A stretch of DNA of 64,000 bases, from contig CAWCGU010000006.1 of assembly GCA_963795195.1 (NCBI GenBank), forward strand, positions 124,001 to 188,000, read 5' to 3'. The position numbers and the translations under genes are program-made. This document shows, in pieces, positions 17,545 through 26,741 of this stretch. Position 1 is the first letter of the stretch. Each line of letters opens with the position of its first letter. The DNA is from CAWCGU01 sp963795195. Lineage in GTDB: Bacteria; Actinomycetota; Thermoleophilia; Solirubrobacterales; 70-9. A model generated the notes under the pieces. It did not search any database, was not told the DNA's origin, and saw only the letters and a list, made by a program, of their open reading frames with translations.

Positions 17545-18471
17545 GTGAACAGTCGTAGTCGTCATTTGACAACCGCAGCCTGCGTGGGGATTGCCCTGGC
17601 CGCAAGCGCTTTCGCCGCAACGTCGGCCAGCGCCGCCTTCCACCTGATGAAGGTCAGTGAGGTCTTCCCCGGCACGGCCGCGAACGCCGGCGACGACGCC
17701 TTCATCGAGCTGCAGATGTTCGACGCCGGGCAGAACCAGGTCGCGGGTCACAAGGTCGACTACTACACGCAGACCGGCACGCTGCTGGGCTCATCGACGC
17801 TGACGGCGAACGTCGCCAACGGCGAAACGCAGCGCACCGTCCTGCTCGGAGACACGCTCGCGGCGGGCAGCCCGGACACTGTCAACCAGTTTCTCGGCGA
17901 CGCGCTCTTCCCGGGCACGGCCGGCGGTGGCGCGGTCTGCTTCCCCGACGCCTCACCGGTCGACTGCGTCTCGTTCGGCAACTTCACGGGGGCCGCGATG
18001 CTCCCGGGAGCGTCGGGCACTCCGATCGCAGCAGCGGGCATTCCCGCAGGCTCGTCGATCTCCCGTTCGATCACTCCGAACTGCGCGACGCTGCTCGAGC
18101 CCGCCGATGACACGGACAACAGCGCAGCGGACTTCACGGTTACAACGCCGAGCCCACGCAACAACAGCGTGACGCCCACGGAGGTCGCCTGCACGATCGG
18201 CCCGGACCCAGACACCGACCCCCCCGAGACGACGCTGACGAAGACGCCTCCCAATCGACTTCGGCGCAGCAAGGCCGTCTTCAGGTTCAGCTCCGACGAG
18301 GAGGGCGTGACGTTCGAGTGCAAGATCGACAAAAAGCCGTTCAAGCCCTGCACGTCGCCGCGCAAGGTCAAGCGCCTCAGGGAGGGGCGACATGCGTTCA
18401 AGGTGCGCGCGACGGATGCGGCCGGCAACGTCGATACGACTCCCGCCCGGGACCGCTACAAGGTCGTCTAG
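17545..18471 (+). CDS. Secreted protein with lamin-tail-like and Ig-like domains
   Basis: 308 aa with a signal peptide ending near ASAA (residue 30). Residues 35-210 resemble lamin-tail (LTD-like) surface modules (KVSEVFPGTAANAGDDAFIE). Residues 225-305 are an Ig-like repeat with paired Cys (FECKIDKKPFKPC) and RATDAAGNVD, common in extracellular proteins of this phylum. GAGGAGAG lies 7 nt before the GTG start. Its stop overlaps the stop of the convergent propeller gene (shared CTAG). Function unknown. Confidence 0.78.
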   Translation: MNSRSRHLTTAACVGIALAASAFAATSASAAFHLMKVSEVFPGTAANAGDDAFIELQMFDAGQNQVAGHKVDYYTQTGTLLGSSTLTANVANGETQRTVLLGDTLAAGSPDTVNQFLGDALFPGTAGGGAVCFPDASPVDCVSFGNFTGAAMLPGASGTPIAAAGIPAGSSISRSITPNCATLLEPADDTDNSAADFTVTTPSPRNNSVTPTEVACTIGPDPDTDPPETTLTKTPPNRLRRSKAVFRFSSDEEGVTFECKIDKKPFKPCTSPRKVKRLREGRHAFKVRATDAAGNVDTTPARDRYKVV

Positions 18472-19361
18472 GAACGCGAACCCCTGAGCACGCCGGCAAG
18501 CTCGACGAGCTTGCCCTGGAAGGTCACGAAATAGAGGTTGCGCCGCGGAAATGGGCCCCTGCGCCCGTGGCCGAAGCTGACCGCGCTCGGCCCGAGCGGC
18601 GGGCTCGTGGCCAGCGTGCAGATCTCGCGCCGTTTGTTGACTCGCCAGATCTCGCCGCCCGAATTGGCCGCGACGTAGAGGCGGTCGATTCCGTCGCGCG
18701 TCATGCCGTCGGGGCCTGAGGCGATGTCGCTGACAGGGGCATTCGTCCAGGTCTCGACCTGGCTCGGATCGGCCAGCGCGACGCGGAGGATCGCCGCGGG
18801 CTGGAAGGTCTGAGCGGCGTAGATGTACTCGCCGGCCCGGTCGACTGCGAGCCCGTTGGTTGAGAATCCGCTCGCCCAGAAGTGCTCGACCTCGCCTCCG
18901 ACGATGCGGTCGATCCCGAGACCGACGTCATCGGAGGCGTAGACAGCGCCGTCCGGAGCGGTTACGAGGCCGTTGCCCATCGCCAGGCCCTCGGCGAAGG
19001 TCTGGTGCTGACCGCTGCGGATATCGACGCTGATCAACTTCGCCATCGGCGCGAGGTTGCCGATCAGGCCGCCCGGGATGCTGTTGCCGGAACTGACCAG
19101 CAAAGAGCCGTCATCCATGAACGTGAGGCCGCCGGGCGACTCGATCTCCTCCACCAGAACTCGCGGCTCGGCCCCCGGGCGGTTGAGCACCATCAAACGA
19201 TCGCGGCCCGCATCCGTGAAATAGAGCCGCCCATCCGGCCCTGCGATGATCGACTCGAGCGTGCTGCCGAGGTCGACGAGCGTTCGGGCCTGAGGCTGCA
19301 GCGGGCACGGCGGCGCCGCGGCAGCAGGCGCTGACAATGCGCTGATCGAAGCCGCCACCAT
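18468..19361 (-). CDS. Secreted SMP-30/gluconolactonase-like beta-propeller
   Basis: 297 aa with a short Ala-rich signal-like N-terminus and repeated blades of the type GPDGRLYFTDAGRDRL, APDGAVYASDD and GPDGMTRDGIDRLYVAAN, as in SMP-30/NHL-type propellers. Catalytic metal ligands of true gluconolactonases are not clearly conserved, so an enzymatic role is uncertain. The start is the only ATG before the propeller; the signal peptide is unusually short. Confidence 0.75.
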   Translation of the reverse strand: MVAASISALSAPAAAAPPCPLQPQARTLVDLGSTLESIIAGPDGRLYFTDAGRDRLMVLNRPGAEPRVLVEEIESPGGLTFMDDGSLLVSSGNSIPGGLIGNLAPMAKLISVDIRSGQHQTFAEGLAMGNGLVTAPDGAVYASDDVGLGIDRIVGGEVEHFWASGFSTNGLAVDRAGEYIYAAQTFQPAAILRVALADPSQVETWTNAPVSDIASGPDGMTRDGIDRLYVAANSGGEIWRVNKRREICTLATSPPLGPSAVSFGHGRRGPFPRRNLYFVTFQGKLVELAGVLRGSRS

Positions 19362-19442
19362 GGCGGCGAAGTAAGACTCCCCTTCGCATCGGGGAAAGGC
19401 TAACGGCGGAGCGGGTCGCGGGCGCCGAATGCCCGCCTTCGG

Positions 19443-21257
19443 CTAACCGCCGTAAAGCGCCTCGATCTCCGCCTCGTACTTGGCGTCGATCGGCTTGCGC
19501 TTGAGCTTCATCGTCGGTGTCAGCTCGTCCCCGCCGGGTAGCCAGTCGGTCCCGAGCAGCTTGAACTTCTTGATCTGCTCGACGCGCGAGAGGTCCTGGT
19601 TGGCCTTCTCGATCGCCTCTTCGATCGCGGCGACCGTCCTCTCGTCGCCGGCGATCTCGTCGAGGGAATCGCCCGGTAGTCCGGCCTTTCCGGCCCAGCC
19701 CGGGGCGAAGTCGGGATCGAGCGTGATCAGCGCGACGTTGTAAGGGCGCGCGTCGCCGATCGCGACCGCCTGGCCGATCAGCGGGCTCGAGGTCTTGATC
19801 TTGGCCTCGATGTTCGCCGGCGACATGTTCTTGCCGGCGGCGTTGATAATCAACTCCTTCTTGCGGTCGACGATCTTCAGGTAGCCGTCTTCGTCGAGCT
19901 CGCCGATGTCTCCGGTGGCCAGCCAGCCCTCGTCGTCGATCGTCTCGGCGGTCTTGTCGGGCAGGTTGCGGTAGCCGACCATGTTGGCCGCGCCACGCAC
20001 GAACACCTCACCGTCCTCGGCGAGCTTGATCTCGAAGCCGGCCATCGGCGGCCCGACGCTGCCGATCTTGACCTTGCCCGGGGGGTTGACCGTGGCTGCG
20101 CCACAGGTCTCCGACATTCCCCAGAGCTCACCGATCGGGATCCCGATCGCATGGAAGAACTCGAGCACTTCTACGGGTGTCGGTGCGGCTCCGACGTTGA
20201 CCGAGACGGCCTTGTCGAGCCCGAGCATCGTCCGCAGGTGGGAGAACATCGCCTCGTCTGCCTGGGCAACACCGGCGGCAAGCGCCTCCGGCACCTCCTC
20301 GCCGGCCTGCTCCAGCCGGACCTTCTGGATCGCTGCGTCGAGCCCCTTCTGGGCGGGCTCGCGCTGCTCGTCGGGCATCGAAGCGATCTTTGCCTCGAGC
20401 CCGGCCTTGAGCTTCTCCCAGATACGCGGAACCGCGAAGAACCAGGCCGGCCTGACCCGTGGAAGGAACTCGATGATCTGGCGCGGATCGGGGCAGATCG
20501 TGATCGAGAGCCCCCTCGAGACCGGCACGTAGTAATGGGCGCCGCGCTCGGCGATGTGCGCCGCGGGCAGCCAGGAGATGATTCCGCCGCCCTCGTCGGG
20601 AAAGTCGATCACATCGTCGATCCCGGAAACCAGGCTCATCAGATTCCGGTGGGAGAGCTGCACGCCCTTGGGCGGGCCGGTCGTGCCGGAGGTGTAGATC
20701 AGCGTGAGCAGATCGTCGGGGCCGACTTCGTTGACGGTCTCGCTGATGTCAAAGCCCTGCCCTGACTCCTCGAGTTCCGCAAAGGTCATGTCTCCACCGT
20801 CGCCGTCGACGACGATCACGGTCTCGATCTTCGGCAGGTCGGCGCGCGCCGCGTTGAAGGTATCGAGGAACGGCGCCTCCACGATCGCGACCTTGGCCTC
20901 GGCGTCGTTGACGACGTAGGTGATCTGCTCAGGCGACGATGTCTGGTAGATCGAGAACGGCACCCCACCGAGGGAAACCACGCCGAGGTCAAGCGGGATG
21001 AACTCCCAGCGGTTGTTGAGCATCAGGGCGACCGTGTCGCCCTTCTTGACGCCCAGCTTGGCGAGCCCGCCTGCCAGTGCCGCGGAGCGATCGCGGATCT
21101 CGTTCCAGCTCAGCTCGACCTCACGCTCGGGATCGCTGAGCGCGATCTCGTCACCCAGCCGCTCGGCGGAGGCGAGGAACGCCAGCGCGAGATTCTGCGC
21201 GTGCAAGTCGCGGCCGGGCCCACCGGTGACGTAGCGCTCTGCGGTCTGCAATTCCAT
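19443..21257 (-). CDS. Long-chain fatty-acid--CoA ligase (FadD15-type)
   Basis: A 604-aa ANL-superfamily enzyme that adenylates a fatty acid and transfers it to CoA. Motifs: YTSGTTGPPKG (P-loop, near residue 192), WGMSETCG, and GWLATGDIGELDEDGYL with KKELIINAAGKN in the C-terminal hinge region. Length and motif spacing fit the long-chain, FadD15-like branch. AGAGAGGGA lies just before the ATG. It is inserted between rseP and ispG. Confidence 0.93.
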   Translation of the reverse strand: MELQTAERYVTGGPGRDLHAQNLALAFLASAERLGDEIALSDPEREVELSWNEIRDRSAALAGGLAKLGVKKGDTVALMLNNRWEFIPLDLGVVSLGGVPFSIYQTSSPEQITYVVNDAEAKVAIVEAPFLDTFNAARADLPKIETVIVVDGDGGDMTFAELEESGQGFDISETVNEVGPDDLLTLIYTSGTTGPPKGVQLSHRNLMSLVSGIDDVIDFPDEGGGIISWLPAAHIAERGAHYYVPVSRGLSITICPDPRQIIEFLPRVRPAWFFAVPRIWEKLKAGLEAKIASMPDEQREPAQKGLDAAIQKVRLEQAGEEVPEALAAGVAQADEAMFSHLRTMLGLDKAVSVNVGAAPTPVEVLEFFHAIGIPIGELWGMSETCGAATVNPPGKVKIGSVGPPMAGFEIKLAEDGEVFVRGAANMVGYRNLPDKTAETIDDEGWLATGDIGELDEDGYLKIVDRKKELIINAAGKNMSPANIEAKIKTSSPLIGQAVAIGDARPYNVALITLDPDFAPGWAGKAGLPGDSLDEIAGDERTVAAIEEAIEKANQDLSRVEQIKKFKLLGTDWLPGGDELTPTMKLKRKPIDAKYEAEIEALYGG

Positions 21258-21324
21258 TTCGTCCCTCTCTCCGTTAAGTGAGTGTGCGGCTTGAAACTAC
21301 CGCAAAGTCCGCGCCGCGCGAGGG

Positions 21325-22410
21325 CTACCTGACCTGGAACCCCTCGCCGCTGAAGCGCTGGATGTCGTTGGTGAGCCCGATCATGAAGATCACCAGCACG
21401 AAGACGAAACCGATTACGCTTGCGCGCTCCATGATCGCGAACGAAACGGGTCGTCCGCGCACCTTCTCGACGAGGCTCCAGAAGATGTGGCCACCGTCCA
21501 GTGGCAGGAACGGGAAGAGGTTGATCAGGGCCAGCGACAGGCTGATGATCGCGAGCAGCTTGAGCGCGGTCTCGGTGTTGAAATCAAAGGCCTGCTTTGT
21601 GGCCTCTGTGGCGCCGACGACGCTCGAGAGTTGCTCGCGTTTCTCGGCCTTGAAGAGCTGGGCGAACGTCGAAACCGTCTCGCTCGTGATCAACCACATG
21701 AAGTCGGCTGACTCACTCGCCGCCTGGCCCGCTCCTTCGATCGGTTCGGTCCCGTAGCTGAACCCGAGGCGATTGCGTTCGAACTCCGCGTCGTAGACCG
21801 GTGTGATCGTCAGCTCGCGGTTCTCGCCGTCGCGCTCGATCGTGATCGTCGCGGGGTCCTCGGCGACGCAGCCGTCTGTCGGCTCGGCGGCGCAGGCGTG
21901 GGAATTGACCCGCTCGACGAACAGGTCGAGGCGCTCGCCGAGGGAAAGCCCCTCCCCACTCTCACCGTCGACCGCAAGGATCCGATCGCCGGGCTGCAGG
22001 ACCGCCGCGGCGGGCGAGCCCTGCTCAATTTCATCGACCGTGTTGCTCGGGGTTTCCGCTCCGAGGGCCAGAAAGAAAAGCAGCACGAAGCAGACGAGCA
22101 GGTTCATCGCGGGTCCGGCGCCGATCACGACGATCCGCTTCCAGACGGGCTGGTGGTAGTAACCCCGCGCAGCCACCTCGGGCGGCAGCTCCTCGTCGGG
22201 ATTCATCCCGGTGATCTTCACGAAGCCCCCGAGCGGGATCGCGCCGATCCCATACTCGGTCTCCCCGCGCTTGATCGAAATCAGCTTCGGCGGGAAGAAG
22301 AGGAAGAAGCGCTCAACCCGCATACCGGTCGCCTTGGCGGCCATGAAATGGCCGAGCTCGTGGAGGACGATCAGCGCCATGAAGCCGAGGATCGCGAGTG
22401 CCCAGCTCAT
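21325..22410 (-). CDS. rseP: Site-2 membrane zinc protease (M50)
   Basis: A 361-aa intramembrane protease of the RseP/Rip1 group. HELGH near residue 17 and LFPFLPLDGGH near residue 310 supply the zinc site and the conserved Asp; a single PDZ-like domain (DEIEQGSPAAAVLQPGD) lies between. It probably cleaves anti-sigma factors or signal-peptide remnants in the membrane. Its ATG overlaps the dxr stop (ATGA), so the two are coupled. Confidence 0.94.
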   Translation of the reverse strand: MSWALAILGFMALIVLHELGHFMAAKATGMRVERFFLFFPPKLISIKRGETEYGIGAIPLGGFVKITGMNPDEELPPEVAARGYYHQPVWKRIVVIGAGPAMNLLVCFVLLFFLALGAETPSNTVDEIEQGSPAAAVLQPGDRILAVDGESGEGLSLGERLDLFVERVNSHACAAEPTDGCVAEDPATITIERDGENRELTITPVYDAEFERNRLGFSYGTEPIEGAGQAASESADFMWLITSETVSTFAQLFKAEKREQLSSVVGATEATKQAFDFNTETALKLLAIISLSLALINLFPFLPLDGGHIFWSLVEKVRGRPVSFAIMERASVIGFVFVLVIFMIGLTNDIQRFSGEGFQVR

Positions 22411-23540
22411 GCGGTCACCAGCTCGGCTGCGTGGTCGCGGGCGGCCGCGTCGACCGCGAACAGGTCGTCGAAGTGGGTGGGGGTGCTGGCGGGGATCGCT
22501 TCGAGGGCGCCCTCGACGATTCGCGGAATCTCCATGAAGGGAATGCGTGACTCCAGGAAGGCGCCAACGGCGACCTCATTGGCGGCGTTCAGGACACAGG
22601 GCGCCGTGCCGCCTGCCTGTCCCGCCTCGCGGGCCAGGCGCAGGCACGGGAACGAATCGAGATCAGGCTGCTCAAAGGTCAGTTCGCCGACCGCGGCCAG
22701 ATCGAGAGCTTCGACAGGCACGTCGGCGCGCTCTGGATGGTGAAGTGCCCAGGAAATCGGAACGCGCATGTCGGGGAGTCCGAGATGGGCAAGCGAAGCG
22801 CCGTCGTTGAGGTGGACCATCGCGTGGACGATCGACTGCGGGTGCACGAGCACGTCGATGCGCTCGTACGGAACGTCGAAGAGATGATGCGCCTCGATCA
22901 CCTCGAGGCCCTTGTTGATGAGCGTGGCCGAGTCAATCGTGATTTTTCCGCCCATTGCCCAGGTCGGGTGGGCGAGCGCCTCGGTGAGGGTGACGCCGGA
23001 AAGATCGGTCCGACCGCGGAACGGGCCGCCGCTGGCTGTCAACACCAGACGGTCGATAGTTCCCGGCTGCTCAGCGCCGATCAGCTGCGCCAGCGCCGAG
23101 TGCTCCGAGTCGACGGGCAGGATCCTGGCCCCGGTGGCCTCGGCGAGGGCCATCACCAGCTCGCCTCCGACGACGAGGCTCTCCTTGTTGGCGAGGGCCA
23201 GGTCGATTCCCTCGCTGAGCGCGACGACTGTGGGCCCGAGGCCTGCCGAGCCGACGATCGCATTGAGGACCAGGTCTGCGTCAGACGCAGCAACAAGCTC
23301 ACGGATACCTTCGTCGCCGCCCAGCACCCTGCCGCTCCACGCGTCGCTGGCGGCGGCGGCCGCATCGGCGGCGGCGAGCGCAACCGTGGGCACGCCGTGC
23401 TCACGTGCCGCCTCGACAAGCGGCTCCCAGCCGCTGTCAGCGGAGAGCCCGACGACCTGGAGCTGATCGGATGCCGCCACGACCTCGAGTGCCTGCACGC
23501 CGATCGACCCCGTGGCGCCCAGAACCACGATTCGCTTCAT
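22407..23540 (-). CDS. dxr: 1-deoxy-D-xylulose 5-phosphate reductoisomerase
   Basis: A 377-aa NADPH-dependent MEP-pathway enzyme converting DXP to MEP. The Rossmann start LGATGSIGVQALEV, NKESLVVGG, PVDSEHSALAQL (metal site), SGGPFR and MGGKITIDSATLINKGLE are all present. Together with ispG it places isoprenoid synthesis in this region. ATG start at the conserved N-terminus. Confidence 0.96.
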   Translation of the reverse strand: MKRIVVLGATGSIGVQALEVVAASDQLQVVGLSADSGWEPLVEAAREHGVPTVALAAADAAAAASDAWSGRVLGGDEGIRELVAASDADLVLNAIVGSAGLGPTVVALSEGIDLALANKESLVVGGELVMALAEATGARILPVDSEHSALAQLIGAEQPGTIDRLVLTASGGPFRGRTDLSGVTLTEALAHPTWAMGGKITIDSATLINKGLEVIEAHHLFDVPYERIDVLVHPQSIVHAMVHLNDGASLAHLGLPDMRVPISWALHHPERADVPVEALDLAAVGELTFEQPDLDSFPCLRLAREAGQAGGTAPCVLNAANEVAVGAFLESRIPFMEIPRIVEGALEAIPASTPTHFDDLFAVDAAARDHAAELVTA

Positions 23541-23702
23541 GGTTGTGAGGATAGGGACGAGGGTGAAGGGGGACTAAGGGGGTGCGCGGGCATTCGCGTG
23601 TGGCTGGGGCCACGGTCCCGCGCCGGGGCGTGGTGGCGGACGGGTCGCCAGCGGCCGCCGGGCGTGAATCGGGCGTTTCGTCCCTCGGAGGGGGCGCGGA
23701 TC
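23541..23702. other. Intergenic, dxr upstream region
   Basis: A 162-bp GC-rich gap between the dxr start and the palindromic repeat. No conserved promoter box or coding frame can be defended; it must hold the dxr promoter unless dxr is read through from cdsA across the AbiEi-like insertion. Confidence 0.4.
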
Positions 23703-23749
23703 GTGAGAGTGCACTTTGGGTCTATATGCGACCCAAATCGCACGCTCAC
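23703..23749. repeat. 47-bp imperfect palindrome, copy 1
   Basis: Two 20-bp arms (left starts GTGAGAGTGCACTTTGGGTC; right is its complement with three mismatches) around a 7-nt loop at 23723-23729. The loop contains the only in-frame ATG of the AbiEi-like pseudogene. A second copy lies at 37280-37323. Confidence 0.8.
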
Positions 23750-24540
23750 CGGAACCTGACCGACTCCGAGTCCCGAAATCGGACAGTCGCGGCGATTGCG
23801 GCACCCCAGTTTGGGTCGACCTCGCACCGGCAGTTGATCGACGCGGGGGTGTCACACGAGACCATCAAGCGCTGGCTCCGCTCGGGCCGGCTCATCCAGA
23901 TCTTCTCAGGCGTCTATCTCCTCGGCCACGAATTCCCGCCTCTAAATGCTCTAGAAGTGGGCGCCGCACTTGCCTGTGGCCGGAGCGCTCTCGTGGGCCT
24001 CACGCACGCCGTCGGTTGCTGGGACCTGCTTCCCCGCCCGCCACGGAGCCAACCAATCAACATCATCGTGCCCCCAGACCGGATCGTCAGGCGCAAAGGA
24101 ATCAGGTCGCATCGGCGAACCCTCCACCCCGCCGAGCGCGGTGCCCGCAACCGCCTACCCCTCACCAGCGTCACGCGCACGCTCTTCGACATCGCCCCGA
24201 TCGTCCCCACCGGCGATCTCGAACTCGCATTCGCGACTGCCGTCGGAAAGGGCTGGACCGACGTTCGGCGCGTAACCAATCTGCTCGCGCGCCACCCCGG
24301 CGAACGCGGCACCGGCGCGCTAAAGCGCATGCTGGTGAGCGACCCGGCTTTCACCCGCTCGCGGGCCGAACGCCGGCTGCGCGCGCTGGTCCTTGCGTCA
24401 GGCTTGCCCAGACCCGAGGTCAACGTCCCGATCGGCCCCTATCGAGGCCCGTGACCTGGGCCAACCTGCAACGCGACGTCGCCGGAACCATCTCACTGAT
24501 TGCCGCCGTTCTCCGGGACAGGCCGGCGCTTCGAAGCTAG
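23726..24540 (+). pseudogene. AbiEi-type antitoxin/DUF559-like gene, internally deleted
   Basis: Residues 20-75 are the winged-helix found in AbiEi-type antitoxins (HRQLIDAGVSHETIKRWLRS then FSGVYLLGH); the middle continues as in actinobacterial AbiEi-DUF559 proteins. At 24445-24455 the frame stops right after NVPIGPY, where the DUF559 nuclease-like domain should begin. The next frame encodes VTWANLQRDVAGTISLIAAV, which resembles the normal last 30 residues of such proteins. About 70 codons of the nuclease-like domain are thus missing, with a frame change at the joint. No toxin partner is nearby. It splits cdsA from dxr. Confidence 0.75.
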
Positions 24541-24558
24541 GCCGTCGGCCGCCACCCC

Positions 24559-25422
24559 TCAGTACACAAACGCCTGGGCCAGGTAGTACCCGGCCACGAT
24601 CGTGAACAGCACGGCGTCGAGGCGATCGAGCACTCCCCCGTGCGGCCCGAACAGCTGTCCCGAGTCCTTGGTGCCCAGGTCGCGCTTGATCATCGACTCG
24701 AAGAGGTCGCCGATCGGCGCGAGCAGCGCGATGCAGAAGCCCATCGCCAACGCGTCCAGCCCCGGCAGCCAGTCCTGATAGAGGCCGGCGAACCAGAATC
24801 CGAGCGTACCGCCGATCAGACCGCCGATCAGACCCTCGACCGTCTTGTTGGGCGAGAGGCTCGGGGCCAACTTGATCCGGCCGAACAGTCGCCCCGCGCC
24901 GTAGGCGCAGGTGTCGGCGACGAACGTCGCGACGAGCACGTCGATGATCAGGGCGTCGCCGTGCTCGGGGAGGTCGCGGAGCAGCACAGCGTGGGCGAAG
25001 GGGATGGCGATCCAGGCCAGCCCGAACACGGTGACAGCCAGCGAGTACGCAACTCGCTGGCGATCGCTTCGCATCGCGCCTGCGAAGAACAGCACAGGGA
25101 ACCCCGCCATGAAGATCAGCACCAACTCGTACTGATCCCCGTAGTGGGCGCCGAGGATCATCGCGCCTGCGATCACGAAGGCCACCGGGGTCATCGGATG
25201 TGCGCGACGCGCCATCCGGAAGTACTCCCCGAGCCCGACGATCGCCAGCCCGATCATCGCCAACGTGAACGGCAGCTCGCCGATGACGACGATCGTGATC
25301 GCGAAGGCAACCCAGGGGATTGCCCAAAGCACTCGCTGCGTCGTCTCGCCACCCCCGGGGCTCCGAAGGCGTGGCGCCTCCCGACCGGCCTGCGCCGGCC
25401 TTCCTCTCCGCGGAGTCGGCAT
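24559..25422 (-). CDS. cdsA: Phosphatidate cytidylyltransferase
   Basis: A 287-aa polytopic enzyme making CDP-diacylglycerol, the substrate of PgsA. The family signature is near residue 225-265 (SLSPNKTVEGLIGG ... APIGDLFESMIKRDLGTKD, the S-x-KR-x4-KD-x5 type). The open frame continues upstream only because the uppS frameshift places both genes in one frame; ATG 25422 after the uppS stop is the likely start. No strong ribosome site is visible, so coupling to uppS is plausible. Confidence 0.93.
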   Translation of the reverse strand: MPTPRRGRPAQAGREAPRLRSPGGGETTQRVLWAIPWVAFAITIVVIGELPFTLAMIGLAIVGLGEYFRMARRAHPMTPVAFVIAGAMILGAHYGDQYELVLIFMAGFPVLFFAGAMRSDRQRVAYSLAVTVFGLAWIAIPFAHAVLLRDLPEHGDALIIDVLVATFVADTCAYGAGRLFGRIKLAPSLSPNKTVEGLIGGLIGGTLGFWFAGLYQDWLPGLDALAMGFCIALLAPIGDLFESMIKRDLGTKDSGQLFGPHGGVLDRLDAVLFTIVAGYYLAQAFVY

Positions 25423-25475
25423 CGGTTCGACAGTAGTTGATCGCAGCCCCCCTGAGCGGGCGCTTGATTGCTCCG

Positions 25476-26139
25476 TCAGCGGGAGCCGAATCGGCGCCGG
25501 CGCGTCTCGTACTCGGCGAGCGACGCCTCGAACGCCTCGCGGCTGAAATCGGGCCAGAGCTCGTCGCGAAAGACCATCTCCGAGTAGGCGCACTGCCAGA
25601 GCAGGTAGTTGGAGATTCGCTGCTCGCCTGAGGTTCGGATGAGCAAATCGGGATCGTGCATCTCCGGTGCGTAGAGACCCCTTGGTGAAGACCTCCTCCC
25701 CCCCGCCCTCGTAGCGCTGGGCGGCGTCGAGGATCTCCTGGCGGCCACCGTAGTCAAAGGCCACACAGAGCGTGATCCGCTCGTTCGCGGCGGTCGTGGC
25801 CTCCGCCCACTCCATGCGCTCGAGCAGCTCGTCGCCGACGCGGTCACGGCGGCCGATGAATCGCATCCGCACTCCCTCCTCGTGCAGCTCCGGCGTTTCG
25901 CCGTCGACGCGCTCGGCGAACATCGCCATCAGCCCCTGGACCTCTTCGTCAGAGCGCGACCAGTTCTCGGTCGAGAACGAGAACACGGTCAGCTCGGCGA
26001 TCCCGAACTCGACGGCGTCCTTCAATCTCGCCTTGACGACGTCGGCGCCGGCCCTGTGGCCTTCGATCGTCGGCAAGCCCTGAGCCTCGGCCCAGCGGCC
26101 GTTTCCGTCGGTGATGATCGCGACGTACTTCGGGGCCAC
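25476..26139 (-). pseudogene. uppS: Isoprenyl transferase (UPP synthase), frameshifted
   Basis: Encodes cis-prenyltransferase for undecaprenyl-PP, the peptidoglycan lipid carrier. The N-terminal part (TDGNGRWAEAQG, FSFSTENWSR) and the C-terminal part (GLYAPEMHDPDLLIRTSGEQ, YSEMVFRDELWPDF) lie in two frames. The break is at a run of four C (four G on the coding strand) at 25678-25681; deleting one base gives VFTKGLYAPEM, exactly as in the family, about 220 aa. As the enzyme is essential, a homopolymer sequencing error is likelier than real loss. Confidence 0.9.
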
Positions 26140-26152
26140 GGTTCGCGCGCCC

Positions 26153-26719
26153 TCAGACCTCGAGGATCTCTTCCTCTTTGCCCTTCAGCAGACCGTCGAT
26201 CTCTCCGACCGCCTTGTCCGTCGCCTTCTGCAGTTCGGCTTCGCCGCGGCGCTCCTCGTCCTCGCCGACCTCGCCCTCCTTCTTGAGCTCACGCAGGTGG
26301 TGCATGCAGTCGCGGCGCACGTTGCGGATCGCGACGCGCCCCTCCTCGGCGACACCGTGGACGACCTTGACCAGGTCCTTGCGGCGCTCCTCGTTCAGTT
26401 CCGGGATCGCGAGCCGGACGACGTTGCCGTCGTTGGACGGGGTGAGACCGAGGTCCGATTCCATGATCGCCTTCTCGATGGCGCCGATCGACGACTTGTC
26501 GTAGGGCGTCAGCGTAAGCAGCCTCGCGTCGGAGGCTGCGACCTGGGCGAGCTGCTTGAGCGGAGTCTCCGCCCCGTAGTAGTCCACCGAGATGCGGTCG
26601 AGCAGGTGGGGTGAGGCGCGGCCGGTGCGCACGGTCGCAAGCTCGTTGCGGGTCGACTCGACGGACTTGCCCATGCGCTCGCGGGCGTCGTCGAGAAACT
26701 CATTGACCATCTCCTCCAT
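26153..26719 (-). CDS. frr: Ribosome recycling factor
   Basis: A 188-aa all-family-typical RRF that splits post-termination ribosomes with EF-G. RTGRASPHLLDRISVDYYG and the hinge to domain II are present, and the C-terminal KATDKAVGEIDGLLKGKE is conserved. Lies between pyrH and uppS, as in most bacteria. Confidence 0.97.
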   Translation of the reverse strand: MEEMVNEFLDDARERMGKSVESTRNELATVRTGRASPHLLDRISVDYYGAETPLKQLAQVAASDARLLTLTPYDKSSIGAIEKAIMESDLGLTPSNDGNVVRLAIPELNEERRKDLVKVVHGVAEEGRVAIRNVRRDCMHHLRELKKEGEVGEDEERRGEAELQKATDKAVGEIDGLLKGKEEEILEV

Positions 26720-26741
26720 CGCGGAGGCATCCTAACCGCGC

